A stretch of 64,000 nt of DNA, taken from Luteirhabdus pelagi (lineage in GTDB: Bacteria > Bacteroidota > Bacteroidia > Flavobacteriales > Flavobacteriaceae). This document shows positions 17,776 through 26,960 of the stretch, one piece after another (positions within the stretch are counted from its first letter, which is position 1; each line of letters begins with the position of its first letter). The notes under the pieces are model-generated. The model had not been told where the DNA came from, made no database searches, and was given only the letters and a program-made list of their open reading frames with translations. The stretch lies in assembly GCF_016827595.1 (NCBI RefSeq), contig NZ_JAECMS010000001.1, positions 496,001-560,000 of the forward strand, read 5' to 3'. A program made the translations under genes and the position numbers.

Positions 17776-20700
17776 TTAGTTGCCTTCGGTTTCTACCGAA
17801 GCATTAGTCTTGGCTTCCGTTGCTTTAATGGCTGTCAGTTCTGTTTGTGCTTCTTCCACGATATCAGGGAAATCGGTGAAATTATTGATCACATTTTCCA
17901 AAATATAGGTCGCCTGATAAGCATCGTCCAACGCATAGAAATTCTTCGCCATCAAGACCAAGCCCATAGCGCCAAATCGCTTATAGCCCGAATAATCTTT
18001 TGCCAATAACTGCACGGCTTCATTTGAAGCTTTATAGTTTCCATTTTGATGTTTGAAGTATGCATCATAATACAAAGCCTCGGCTGCTAACTTTCCGGTC
18101 GCCATCTTTCGTACCTCAGCATACGCCTTTTCAGCCTTCACCTCGTCGCCTGTCTGCATGGCGGCTCGAGCGATAATAATTTGCGCATCGCTTTTTATGG
18201 AAGTATCCACTTTTGGATTGTTCAGTACTTTTTCAGCATAGGTAACCGCCTCTCCATATTGCTTCAACTCATAATGCGCTTTCATACTGTTCGTTTGCGC
18301 AAAGATGATATTCTGTGGAAAATCTGCCTCGGCTTCCAAACGTTTCAAGTTCGTCAGTGCTTTCTGGTAATTATCTTCGGCAAGATATACCTCTGAAATT
18401 CGCGCCAAGGCTTGCTCGGTAAACTCGCTTCGCTCTTTATTCACCACAAATTCATAGTGCGGTTCTGCTTTCTGCCAAGAATTGTTGGCGAAGTACAACT
18501 GACCTAAATAGAAATGAGCTTCCAATGCATGCTTGCCATTCGGGAAATCGTTCAAATAGTCTTCAAAGCGACGGATCGCCACTTCCGATTTATTCTCCAA
18601 ATAGGGTTGTTCGGCTGCTTGATAGGTAGCATCGTCCAATTCGGCATTCTGTACCTCCACGAAATCCAATCGACTTACCCATTCGGCATACTCGTTTACA
18701 CGCCCTTGATCGATGTAAATCAACTTCGCCGACGACACCGCTTGCATGGCTTCAGGTGTTGCGGGATATTCGTTTGCCACACGTTTGAAGAGCGTCAAGG
18801 CTTCATTACTATTACCCGTATTATCCAGAATCAACGCTTTTTTCATCAACGTCTTCGCTATATAACTGCTGTTTGGCATATCGCGGATAAGTCGGTCGTA
18901 GGTTTTCAACGCATCGGCATTTCTGTCCTGGGCTACGTAGGTATTCCCCAGTTCATACAAAGCATCATCCTTATATACAGAATTCGGAAAATCGGAAACA
19001 AAAGACTGCAGGCCTTCGATTTTCTGATCTACTCTATCCACAAAACCATAGCTGATCGCTTTTTGGAAACTTGCATAATCCTTATCAGGGGTGTTTTTTG
19101 AAATGGCCTCGTTATAGTTTTCCATCGCTGGCCAATACTGGCTGGTGACGAAGTAGCTATCGCCCAACCGAAGATAGGCGTCGGTTGTTCGGGCGCCATC
19201 GGACGAATTGGACTGGAGGAAGCCTTTGAAGTTTTCGATGGCGCCGGCATATTCCTTCAACTTAAATTGGTTGTACGCCAAATTGTACTGATAATTTTTC
19301 CATTCAGGCGTTCGAGAGGACTCCGGCAACTGACGAAACTGCTTGTAGCCAATCAATGCTTCTTCAAAATTAGAGGCCTGATAATCGCTTTCCGCTTTCC
19401 AGAAGGTTGCACGAGCTGTGTAATAGGCATCGCGTGGTTCTTTTAAACTTTTATTGAAGAGTGAAACCGCTTCACTGTAGTTACCTTCATTATACAATTC
19501 CAACCCTCTAAAAAAGGTTACTTTCTGATACGCTAACTTGTTTTCGAAACGTCGGTTATTTTCCAACAGCTCGATGGCGGCTTCATAGTTTTTAGAGGTG
19601 ATATAAGAATCGATTAATAAATCCTGTAAGGCTTCATTGTTTTTATTATCAGGATAAGTTTCGATAAAAGAAAGTAGTACACTGGGCACACTTTCATAGC
19701 TATTTCCAATTTCATAGCTCAATTTCGCATAGTTTAAAAAAGCATCTTCTTGAATTTCTGAAGAAAAATCCATTTCCGAAGCATTCTTAAACGCGTTTAA
19801 GGCTTGCTGCTTCTGACCCAATTCGAGGTAGCTTTCGGCTAAATGGTAATATGCATTTTGGGCAACGGCATTTTTTCCATCGATAATTTTGTTGAATTCA
19901 TTAATGGCTTGCTGATAGTCTCCTTGCTTGTAATAGGCATATCCTAATTGATAATAATCGGTATTGTTCCACTTCCCTCTTCTTCCCTTATATTCCTTTA
20001 AGTAAGGAATCGCTTCTGCATATTTTTCGAGGTTGAAGTAGCTCTCTCCTATAATCTTTGAAAGCTCGCTCCGCTCCTGCGGATTGCTTTGGTCGTATTG
20101 TGCTGAACCAAGGTCGATCGCCTTTTGAAAGTTTCCCAACTTAAAATTCATATCGGCCTGATAATAGGAAAGATCCTCGGCATAGCGCTCATCGCCCTGT
20201 ATCGCCTCAAATTGTTGGTTTGCCTCTTGGTAGTCGTCACCTTCATACGCCATATAGCCTAAATAATACTTGGCTTGTGACCCATATTTTTCAGAATTAC
20301 TAACTCTGTTGAAGTACTTTTTAGCTTCAGAATAGCGATTGCTCTTAAAATAAGCATACCCATTGTTGAAGTAGTAGCGCTCGCGTTCACTCCTAGGCAA
20401 ATTTCCCTCATCTACCTTGTCGTACCATTTTCGTGCATAGGCATATTTTCCATTTTCGAAATAATAGTTCGCTACATTAATATAGGCATCGTTACGCTTG
20501 ATACTCGTAGGATATTCTTCAACAAACTCCTCCATTAACTGATCGGCATCCTGTTGATTCAGTCGAACGGCACAATTGGCGATGTAGTATGCACAATCGC
20601 CAGCGATGCTTTCTTGATCGGTGGTTTGCTTCACCTTTGAAAAAAGGCTCTGGGCGGCTAAATACTGATTGTTATTATATAGCTCCAAGGCCTTACGATA

Positions 20701-20796
20701 ATCGACTAGCTCGTGGGTGTCGACTGCTGTACGTTGGGCAAAGGAAAAAGTGGATATAAAAAGTGAGATTAGAATCACTGCGAGGTTGTGACGCAT
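17776..20796 (-). CDS. Large periplasmic tetratricopeptide-repeat protein
   Basis: A 1006-residue protein with signal peptide (MRHNLAVILISLFISTFSFA, cut before QRTAV). Nearly the whole mature chain consists of TPR units, for example YFNNGYAYFKSNRYSEAKKY, YQLGYAYYKQGDYQQAINEF, AYYHLAESYLELGQKQQALN and ALYELGNTYVAQDRNADALK, which should form a long superhelical scaffold in the periplasm or on the outer membrane. The C-terminus is a Lys/Glu/Thr-rich tail. First gene of an operon with the barrel and thioredoxin. No specific partner is visible in the sequence. Confidence 0.88.
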   Translation of the reverse strand: MRHNLAVILISLFISTFSFAQRTAVDTHELVDYRKALELYNNNQYLAAQSLFSKVKQTTDQESIAGDCAYYIANCAVRLNQQDADQLMEEFVEEYPTSIKRNDAYINVANYYFENGKYAYARKWYDKVDEGNLPRSERERYYFNNGYAYFKSNRYSEAKKYFNRVSNSEKYGSQAKYYLGYMAYEGDDYQEANQQFEAIQGDERYAEDLSYYQADMNFKLGNFQKAIDLGSAQYDQSNPQERSELSKIIGESYFNLEKYAEAIPYLKEYKGRRGKWNNTDYYQLGYAYYKQGDYQQAINEFNKIIDGKNAVAQNAYYHLAESYLELGQKQQALNAFKNASEMDFSSEIQEDAFLNYAKLSYEIGNSYESVPSVLLSFIETYPDNKNNEALQDLLIDSYITSKNYEAAIELLENNRRFENKLAYQKVTFFRGLELYNEGNYSEAVSLFNKSLKEPRDAYYTARATFWKAESDYQASNFEEALIGYKQFRQLPESSRTPEWKNYQYNLAYNQFKLKEYAGAIENFKGFLQSNSSDGARTTDAYLRLGDSYFVTSQYWPAMENYNEAISKNTPDKDYASFQKAISYGFVDRVDQKIEGLQSFVSDFPNSVYKDDALYELGNTYVAQDRNADALKTYDRLIRDMPNSSYIAKTLMKKALILDNTGNSNEALTLFKRVANEYPATPEAMQAVSSAKLIYIDQGRVNEYAEWVSRLDFVEVQNAELDDATYQAAEQPYLENKSEVAIRRFEDYLNDFPNGKHALEAHFYLGQLYFANNSWQKAEPHYEFVVNKERSEFTEQALARISEVYLAEDNYQKALTNLKRLEAEADFPQNIIFAQTNSMKAHYELKQYGEAVTYAEKVLNNPKVDTSIKSDAQIIIARAAMQTGDEVKAEKAYAEVRKMATGKLAAEALYYDAYFKHQNGNYKASNEAVQLLAKDYSGYKRFGAMGLVLMAKNFYALDDAYQATYILENVINNFTDFPDIVEEAQTELTAIKATEAKTNASVETEGN

Positions 20797-20815
20797 ACGT
20801 AGGGGTTTTGAAAAA

Positions 20816-20823
20816 CAAAAGTA
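20816..20823 (-). promoter_or_regulatory. -7 promoter box for the TPR operon
   Basis: On the minus strand TACTTTTG matches TAnnTTTG exactly, 20 bp before the start codon at 20796. No clear TTTG lies at the -33 position, so the call rests on the -7 box and location. The remaining 20824-20945 gap shows no other signal I can name. Confidence 0.4.
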
Positions 20824-20945
20824 ATAGTTTGTCTCAGTTTTGAAAACGGAAAAAAGTAGCGATAAGTATGTTTTAAGAAAGGTTTAATACGCTCTTGAAA
20901 ATTTCGAGTACCTTTAAAATTGAAAATCAACTTATGCTATTCACC

Positions 20946-21410
20946 ATGAAATACCTTATTATACTTACGATCAGCTTTTTAACCTGTAGCGTTTCGGCAC
21001 AACGTAATCCGTTTAAAAATCTTTCCGAACGCGATGGTAAAATTGGTATTGGTACCGAACGCCCAGATGAACTGCTTACCGTGAAAGGAAAAATCCATAC
21101 CCAAGAAGTGTTGGTCGATCTCGATGGCGCGGTGGCACCCGATTATGTGTTTCACACGTATTTTGGTGAAAGTGACACGGAATTCTTGAATTACAGGATG
21201 CTAACCTTAGGTGAATTGAAAGCCTATATCGAAAAATACTATCATTTGCCGAAGGTTCCTTCTGCTGAAACGATGAAAAAAGAGGGAATGTCGCTGAAGG
21301 AAATGAATCTTTTGTTATTGGAGAAAGTTGAGGAATTAACGCTGTATACCCTAGAACAACAGGAACAGATTGAAGCCTTGCAAGAAAAACTTTCCAAACT
21401 AGAAGAATAA
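20946..21410 (+). CDS. Small secreted protein with S74-like (endosialidase chaperone-type) tail
   Basis: A 154-residue protein with signal peptide MKYLIILTISFLTCSVSA. The body is the segment usually found at the C-terminus of long Bacteroidota surface proteins: GKIGIGTERPDELLTVKGKI, then DYVFHTYF, YIEKYYHLPKVPSAETMKKE, SLKEMNLLLLEKVEEL, and a coiled coil EQQEQIEALQEKLSKLEE. Here that tail stands alone. Such tails trimerise as intramolecular chaperones in tail-fibre-like proteins. The frame continues upstream to 20895, but the signal peptide sets the ATG at 20946. Confidence 0.78.
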   Translation: MKYLIILTISFLTCSVSAQRNPFKNLSERDGKIGIGTERPDELLTVKGKIHTQEVLVDLDGAVAPDYVFHTYFGESDTEFLNYRMLTLGELKAYIEKYYHLPKVPSAETMKKEGMSLKEMNLLLLEKVEELTLYTLEQQEQIEALQEKLSKLEE

Positions 21411-21464
21411 CAATATTTTTGATGCGTTAACCCAATTGGACAACCCAAACTCTAGTTACCCACT

Positions 21465-22148
21465 ATGTCGAAACCTGTTTTATTTTTAAAGGATGCCTCT
21501 ATTTTTCAACGTGACAATCTGGTGCTCTCCGATGTCACTGTCTCTGTTGATGAAGGCGAATTCGTCTACCTAATCGGTAAGACCGGAACAGGAAAAAGTA
21601 GTTTTATGAAAACGCTGTATGGCGATCTTCCGCTTCAGAAGGGTGAAGGTGAAATCGTTGGCTTCGATTTGGCGAGTTTAAAGGAAAAGGATATTCCTTT
21701 TCTCCGGCGTAAATTGGGCGTGGTTTTTCAAGATTTTCAATTATTGAATGACCGTACCGTAAAGGATAATTTGAAATTCGTCCTCACCGCAACCGGTTGG
21801 AAGGACAAAAAGGAAATGGAATCCAAAATTGAAGAAGTATTGGGGAAAGTCGGGATGAAAACCAAAGCCTTCAAATATCCCTATCAACTTTCGGGAGGAG
21901 AACAACAACGGGTTGCCATTGCCCGAGCACTGCTTAACGATCCCGAATTGATTCTAGCCGATGAGCCTACTGGAAACCTTGATCCACAGACCAGTGTGGA
22001 GGTAATGGAAGTACTTCAGGAAATCAACAAAAATGGCAATACCATTTTAATGGCTACGCACGATTATGCGCTTCTTCTAAAATATCCATCCAAGACCTTA
22101 AAATGCGATGAAAATCAGATTTTTGAGGTGGTGCAGAAGACGGTTTAG
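21465..22148 (+). CDS. ftsE: Cell-division ABC ATPase FtsE
   Basis: A 227-residue ABC ATPase. Walker [18 protein letters not shown]-loop VFQDFQLL, signature [16 protein letters not shown], Walker [14 protein letters not shown] and the switch His in MATHDYALL are all intact. It is closest to FtsE, which with FtsX drives periplasmic cell-wall hydrolases at the septum. FtsX is not in the neighbourhood; the gene stands after the S74-tail gene and before a repeat-filled gap. The only FtsX-superfamily permease in the window is the LolE-like gene 11 kb away. Confidence 0.88.
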   Translation: MSKPVLFLKDASIFQRDNLVLSDVTVSVDEGEFVYLIGKTGTGKSSFMKTLYGDLPLQKGEGEIVGFDLASLKEKDIPFLRRKLGVVFQDFQLLNDRTVKDNLKFVLTATGWKDKKEMESKIEEVLGKVGMKTKAFKYPYQLSGGEQQRVAIARALLNDPELILADEPTGNLDPQTSVEVMEVLQEINKNGNTILMATHDYALLLKYPSKTLKCDENQIFEVVQKTV

Positions 22149-22150
22149 AT

Positions 22151-22275
22151 GCCATAGGCGGTAAGCTTTATGCTTTATGCATAAAGGTGGTAGGTGTTAG
22201 ATACTGGAAAATAACAATACGCTTCCTTCTATTGACAACAGACTGCAGACTACCGGCTACCGACCATCGACTAAT
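22151..22275. repeat. Degenerate 7-bp tandem repeat region
   Basis: From 22151 the sequence falls into consecutive heptamers, nearly all starting with G: GCTTTAT twice at 22165-22178, then GCATAAA, GGTGGTA, GGTGTTA. A second run of six heptamers beginning with G (GACAACA, GACTGCA, then GACTACC and relatives) occupies 22234-22275. The second run reaches into the 3' end of the S8 peptidase gene, covering its TAG and last five or so codons. Confidence 0.6.
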
Positions 22276-23918
22276 ATTGACGGATCCCGCAACTTCAACT
22301 CGCATTCCGGGGCAAGGCTTGGATCAATTTTTAAGGAAATCTTTCCCGCTTTACCAGGCTTTAAAACGGTATTAGGTCCGAGTACAATTCTTTCCTTGGT
22401 CGTAAGATTCAGGGTACTACTTCCAGTAAATTTTTGGTTTTCAATTCTCACCTCTTCAGAATAAGTGGTCAGTCTAAAATCCCATCGACTAAAGTCTTGA
22501 TTTGATATCGTGACGGTTTCACCCTCCTGTACCATTTGAAACACCATTTCAACCGCATCGCCTGTTTGTAGAATCCCGGCACCATAATTCCCTTTATATT
22601 TACTATTGTCGCCGATAGCATCTATGTTCATCGAAGTAAGTTTCAAAATTGATTCTATTTCATCTATGGCTAAACAAGGGTACAAGGAAAGCATTAATCC
22701 TACGGTCCCTGTCACCAAAGGTGCCGCTGGCGATGTTGCCTCCATTACATATTCAATAGTCCCTGAAGTAATATATTTTCCCATGGCTAACTGTCCAGGA
22801 ACCGGGGCCAGTAAATCCACTTCTTTATTTAAGGTGGTAAGCGATGCCCCATAGCTAAAAGGTTCACTGAAAGTTGAGGTATCCTTAAATCCTATGGTTC
22901 GACCTAAAAAGCCCCGTATGTTTTCACCATATGGGTTGCCACTTTCTTCATACTTAATATTATCAGTGACCTTTGGAAACTTATAGCTCGCCGATGCCAC
23001 TGAAATAACGTTATCATAAGATGCCGGATAATACAGTTTTTCACCTTTGGTTTTATTCCAATCCCTATTTCCCGATGCAGCTATAATTAAAGTCCCACTT
23101 CGATACATAGAATCGATAGCCTTTTGGCCGGATTCATAATAAACGCTTCCTACCCAACTACAATTTATAACTGGCACATCGAGCTGGGCAAGCTCTAACA
23201 ATTGTTCAAAATCTTTAAATCTACCGTAGGAGGTAGAATAGATGGAACAATCGTAACAAACACCCGTGCTGCGATACCCATTATTACCTTGAGCGGCTGC
23301 AATTCCAGCGGTTCCAGAGCCGTGTGAGCCAGAGGGAATGGTGGGCGCGATAATCTTAACTTTATCCCTAAACTCAATACTACTAGTATCTATTTCTGCA
23401 TCGGCAATTCCCAAAATGATCGCTCTAGAGCCTGTCGTATAATACCAGGCCTTGGGAAGTCCAAGAAAGTCGTAGTAATCCATCAGCACATCGTCACTTT
23501 CATTCTTACCAATAGTACTGGTAAGTCCATAGTCGTTGGGTTCAAAGATTTTCTGATCTTCTTCAGCCACCCGTTCTCCCGAAACAAAAATATGGGAGGC
23601 ATTATCTAAGATATCTTCTAGAAACTCCTCCTTGTCGGCAATCACAAAAAACAATCTGCCATATTCCTTAGGGGTAGCATTTCGATACGTTTTTTTAAAC
23701 ACCTTCACACGGTAGTTGCCTAAAACGGATTTCAATTTTGCATCCATTCCTTTGTATTGAAGAATATCTTTCGTCGGTTCAAAATGTGGATTGAAAACCG
23801 AATCCTTGGCTTCTAAATAAAACCAATATTCCTTATCCTGTGCAAGTGTCGAAAAACTCGTCAGAATCAGACATACAATAAGGAAGGATGATAAATTGTA
23901 ACGGAACGGATGCATCAT
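22257..23918 (-). CDS. S8 family serine peptidase (subtilase), secreted
   Basis: A 553-residue secreted subtilase. Signal peptide near residues 8-26 (SFLIVCLILTSFSTLAQ), then an N-terminal prodomain-like region. Catalytic elements: Asp in ILGIADAEIDTSSIEF, His in SHGSGTAGIAAAQGNNG, oxyanion Asn in LIIAASGNRD, and Ser in EATSPAAPLVTGTVGL. The Ser block departs from the usual GTSxAxPHV in two places (A for G, L for H). The C-terminal 120 residues form a beta domain without a recognisable type IX secretion tail. Starts at 23918 or 23915 are equally possible. Confidence 0.85.
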   Translation of the reverse strand: MMHPFRYNLSSFLIVCLILTSFSTLAQDKEYWFYLEAKDSVFNPHFEPTKDILQYKGMDAKLKSVLGNYRVKVFKKTYRNATPKEYGRLFFVIADKEEFLEDILDNASHIFVSGERVAEEDQKIFEPNDYGLTSTIGKNESDDVLMDYYDFLGLPKAWYYTTGSRAIILGIADAEIDTSSIEFRDKVKIIAPTIPSGSHGSGTAGIAAAQGNNGYRSTGVCYDCSIYSTSYGRFKDFEQLLELAQLDVPVINCSWVGSVYYESGQKAIDSMYRSGTLIIAASGNRDWNKTKGEKLYYPASYDNVISVASASYKFPKVTDNIKYEESGNPYGENIRGFLGRTIGFKDTSTFSEPFSYGASLTTLNKEVDLLAPVPGQLAMGKYITSGTIEYVMEATSPAAPLVTGTVGLMLSLYPCLAIDEIESILKLTSMNIDAIGDNSKYKGNYGAGILQTGDAVEMVFQMVQEGETVTISNQDFSRWDFRLTTYSEEVRIENQKFTGSSTLNLTTKERIVLGPNTVLKPGKAGKISLKIDPSLAPECELKLRDPSILVDGR

Positions 23919-23993
23919 GCAATTATACTATCTTTACATTCACTGAAGATACCAAAACTCTTTCAAAAGAACTACTGCAGTATAAATAGACAC

Positions 23994-24878
23994 ATGCTTT
24001 CAATCCTCATTCCAACCTATAATTATGATGTTGTTCCTTTAGTGAAGCGGCTTCAGGAAGAGATTCAGGCTACGAAAAAAAAATATGAGATAATCGTTTG
24101 CGACGATGCCTCACCTTCTCTACCTTTTAAGATGAATGTGTTCGATTCGTTTTCTGACGTAAGTTTTCTCCATAATAAAACGAATTTTGGAAGAACGGCC
24201 ACGCGTCAGAAGCTAGCGGAAAAAGCATCATATGACCATCTCTTATTTCTGGATGCCGATGTATTTCCGAAATATCCTAACTTTTTAGAACGTTTTCATT
24301 TAAAGGAGAAAAAATGGGATGTACAATTCGGGGGTATTGCCTACAAGGAAACACCTCCACAGAAAGAAAAATTATTACGCTGGAAATACGGAAGAGCGCG
24401 TGAAGAGGTTTCTATGTTGAAACGTTTACAGAATCCCTATTTCTCAATTAATTCTGGTTGTATCCTGATGAGAAAGGAACTTTTTTTCAACCTGAACGAA
24501 AAAATGAAAGAGAATCGCTACGGATTGGATATCTATTTCAAGCAATTGCTAAAGCAGACCCAAGCTACTGTTCTGCATATCGATAACCCCGTGTACCACT
24601 TGGGATTGGAGTCATCCGAAGCTTTTCTGAAAAAATCATTGCAAGCAGTAGCAACTACGGTTTCACTCGAAAAAGAAGGCAAACTTACAGAAGCCACTAG
24701 GCCGATGCAGAATGCCTATAAAAAAATAAGCCGTTTTGGCTTAGCGGGACTCTTTCAAAAAACGATTGACCTTTTTCGCAGTCCTATGAAACGTAACTTT
24801 CTCTCTACTCGTCCGAATCTTTTTTGGTTCGATCTCTATCGATTAGCCTATTATTGTAAACTTAAAAGAGGTCGTTAA
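23994..24878 (+). CDS. Glycosyltransferase family 2
   Basis: A 294-residue GT-A enzyme. It starts MLSILIPTYNYDVVPLVKRL, then IIVCDDASP (nucleotide binding), the N-F-GR-ATR turn, and the DxD motif as LFLDADVFP. ATG at 23994 starts directly at the first beta strand, as the family requires; a longer frame to 23910 is not needed. First gene of the glycan locus, it overlaps the next glycosyltransferase by one base (TAATG). Confidence 0.88.
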   Translation: MLSILIPTYNYDVVPLVKRLQEEIQATKKKYEIIVCDDASPSLPFKMNVFDSFSDVSFLHNKTNFGRTATRQKLAEKASYDHLLFLDADVFPKYPNFLERFHLKEKKWDVQFGGIAYKETPPQKEKLLRWKYGRAREEVSMLKRLQNPYFSINSGCILMRKELFFNLNEKMKENRYGLDIYFKQLLKQTQATVLHIDNPVYHLGLESSEAFLKKSLQAVATTVSLEKEGKLTEATRPMQNAYKKISRFGLAGLFQKTIDLFRSPMKRNFLSTRPNLFWFDLYRLAYYCKLKRGR

Positions 24879-25819
24879 TGCCAAAATTTTCCATCATTAT
24901 TCCGGTTTACAATAAAGCTGCTCATATTGCGGACTGTCTTCGCTCCGCGCTGCATCAAAGTTTTACCGATTTTGAAATCCTTATTCTGAATGATGGCGCT
25001 ACCGATTCCAGTGAAGTGGAGATTAAAAAGTTTTCCGATACGCGTATCCGTTATTTTTCTGAAGAAAACCGAGGGGTAAGTGCTGCCCGTAATTATTTGG
25101 TTGAAAAAGCTGCTGCACCCTACATCGCTTTTTTAGATGCCGACGATATATGGAAACCAAATCATTTGGAAGTACTTCAAGAGCTACTGTTGAAGTTTCC
25201 CAATACGAAGTGGATGGCAACCGCCTATGAAAAACAACACTCTACGTCAAGCATTTCAACCATGAACTCACCTATTCTCGAAAAAGGCTCGGAATGGGCT
25301 GGGCAAGTAGATGATTTCTTTCAATATAGTCGTATCGATGCTCTTGCATGGACCTCAGCAGTTGCGATGAAAAAAGATTTTTTTGAAACGCTAGGCGGAT
25401 TCAATACGGAAGTTACCCATGGCGAGGATACCGATTTATGGATTCGTGCTGCATTACAGGCACCACTCACCTTTTCTAATCAGGTAACTGCTCTCCATGT
25501 GCTTCATAGTACGAATCGATCGGCTGCCGTAACCGCTAGTCGACGAAAATTTCCCGATCTAGATGTCTATAAAAGCGCTGCAGAAAAAAATAGCTATTTA
25601 GCACAGTACTTAAGCCTTAATCATTATGCCATAGCACTTCATTATAAGATGGAGGGAAACTCGGAAAGGTTTCAACTGTATCGTCAGAAAATCGACGACA
25701 AGCATTTAACGGCAAAGCAACGTTCCCTATTAACGAAACCACGTTCAATACTACTCGGACTTCAAAAAGTGAAAGCGCTACTTCAACGAATGGGCATACC
25801 CGTTAGCACTTATACTTAG
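24878..25819 (+). CDS. Glycosyltransferase family 2
   Basis: A 313-residue GT-A enzyme: MPKFSIIIPVYNKAAHIADC, ILILNDGATDSSEV, the NRGVSAARNYLVEKA stretch, DxD as IAFLDADDIW, and a later THGEDTDLWIRAAL acceptor-side motif. Substrate cannot be deduced. Its start overlaps the previous stop by one base. Its TAG (25817-25819) overlaps the convergent TAA of the GT61 gene. Confidence 0.9.
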   Translation: MPKFSIIIPVYNKAAHIADCLRSALHQSFTDFEILILNDGATDSSEVEIKKFSDTRIRYFSEENRGVSAARNYLVEKAAAPYIAFLDADDIWKPNHLEVLQELLLKFPNTKWMATAYEKQHSTSSISTMNSPILEKGSEWAGQVDDFFQYSRIDALAWTSAVAMKKDFFETLGGFNTEVTHGEDTDLWIRAALQAPLTFSNQVTALHVLHSTNRSAAVTASRRKFPDLDVYKSAAEKNSYLAQYLSLNHYAIALHYKMEGNSERFQLYRQKIDDKHLTAKQRSLLTKPRSILLGLQKVKALLQRMGIPVSTYT

Positions 25820-26958
25820 GCGAGAAATTTTTTAATCTTGTCGATGATAGGTTTGCTTACCATAACATCTTCATTTTTATTATCGGAGGAATATTCCAAC
25901 AACAAGTGTTCGAATCCTAAGGCGGCTGTTATTTGCGCAAAGTAAAACGGATCGCGAGCGTTTCGCTCTTCAGGATACAATTCGACTAACCTTAGTTTTC
26001 TGCCGTAAATGACATTCGTAATCCCAGCACCATGAATGGCTAGCACCCGTTTTGCAGTAGTGAAAAGTCTAACTTGTGCTTCATACGACAATTCCTCTAA
26101 GCACACCGGCTCGAACGCTAGAGGTTGTAATGCTTTCAATACCTCATCTTCATTTAAAATTCGTCTTGAAATGGCATTCTTTCTGGAAATGAGAATATTT
26201 TGAATAGCACCTTCTACATTACCCTTTTGTTTCAACTTCGAATGCGCCAGTGCATTTAATTTGCGAATCATGTCCGGATAATACACATTAGCCATCGTAG
26301 TCTGTTCGCCACGAATATGCGGGAAGGAAACAACTAGTGTTTTGAGTGGTTTCAGGACACTTAAAATGTCTTTTTCTATGATTCGATCCTCCGAAATTCC
26401 GAATAAAAACTGAAGTGACTCCTTCATAAAAGCAGCTCCATCTTTTTTCAATACTACGGAATAGTCTTTAAAAAAGGGCTGTTCATAAACCAAAAGAGCT
26501 CTACTTAAACTTTCTAGTGTCCAATGATAATAGTTGTTATCGAGCCTGTTCAATAATGGAAGTACCTTACCCACATTTTTTGTGGGCAACCATTTTCGAC
26601 CTACAATTAAATGATTGCTATGGAGTTCGTTTAAATATTCCTGTTGAAAAATGGTACTTTCCAAGAGCACATCGCCTTCATTTGAAACGACGATGCCCTT
26701 ACTAACGATCGAGGCCTTTTCAAATTCGCAATAGAAGAGTGAAGCGCTCTTTAGCCCTTCAAATTTTTGCCAATAAGGTGTTTTTGGAATATGATAGTTC
26801 GAGAAGTCGATACTGATTGAATATGGCTCATGAAGCACCGCACATTCAGGACTATTTTTATCACGTTGAGGTACTGTTGAAACATTCTTTTCAAACAAAG
26901 AACTTAGCGATTGGTTTACCTTAAGAACAGCTTTCAGCTTTTTAAAGAATCCTTCCAT
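25816..26958 (-). CDS. Glycosyltransferase family 61 (DUF563)
   Basis: A 380-residue protein with the DUF563/GT61 pattern: NRLDNNYYHWTLESLSRALL (the conserved N-Y-HW core), ILISRKNAISRRILNEDEVL, and AIHGAGITNVIYGRKLRLVE. The ATG at 26958 follows the stop of the FdtA-like gene by 2 nt. GT61 enzymes transfer pentoses or hexosamines to glycans; which sugar here is unknown. The 3' end overlaps the GT2 gene convergently by 4 bp. Confidence 0.83.
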   Translation of the reverse strand: MEGFFKKLKAVLKVNQSLSSLFEKNVSTVPQRDKNSPECAVLHEPYSISIDFSNYHIPKTPYWQKFEGLKSASLFYCEFEKASIVSKGIVVSNEGDVLLESTIFQQEYLNELHSNHLIVGRKWLPTKNVGKVLPLLNRLDNNYYHWTLESLSRALLVYEQPFFKDYSVVLKKDGAAFMKESLQFLFGISEDRIIEKDILSVLKPLKTLVVSFPHIRGEQTTMANVYYPDMIRKLNALAHSKLKQKGNVEGAIQNILISRKNAISRRILNEDEVLKALQPLAFEPVCLEELSYEAQVRLFTTAKRVLAIHGAGITNVIYGRKLRLVELYPEERNARDPFYFAQITAALGFEHLLLEYSSDNKNEDVMVSKPIIDKIKKFLA

Positions 26959-26960
26959 TC

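Noticed and set aside
18514-19101. 195-residue open frame on the plus strand
   Set aside because: It lies wholly opposite the TPR gene, has no start signal and no recognisable domain; the TPR frame is certain.
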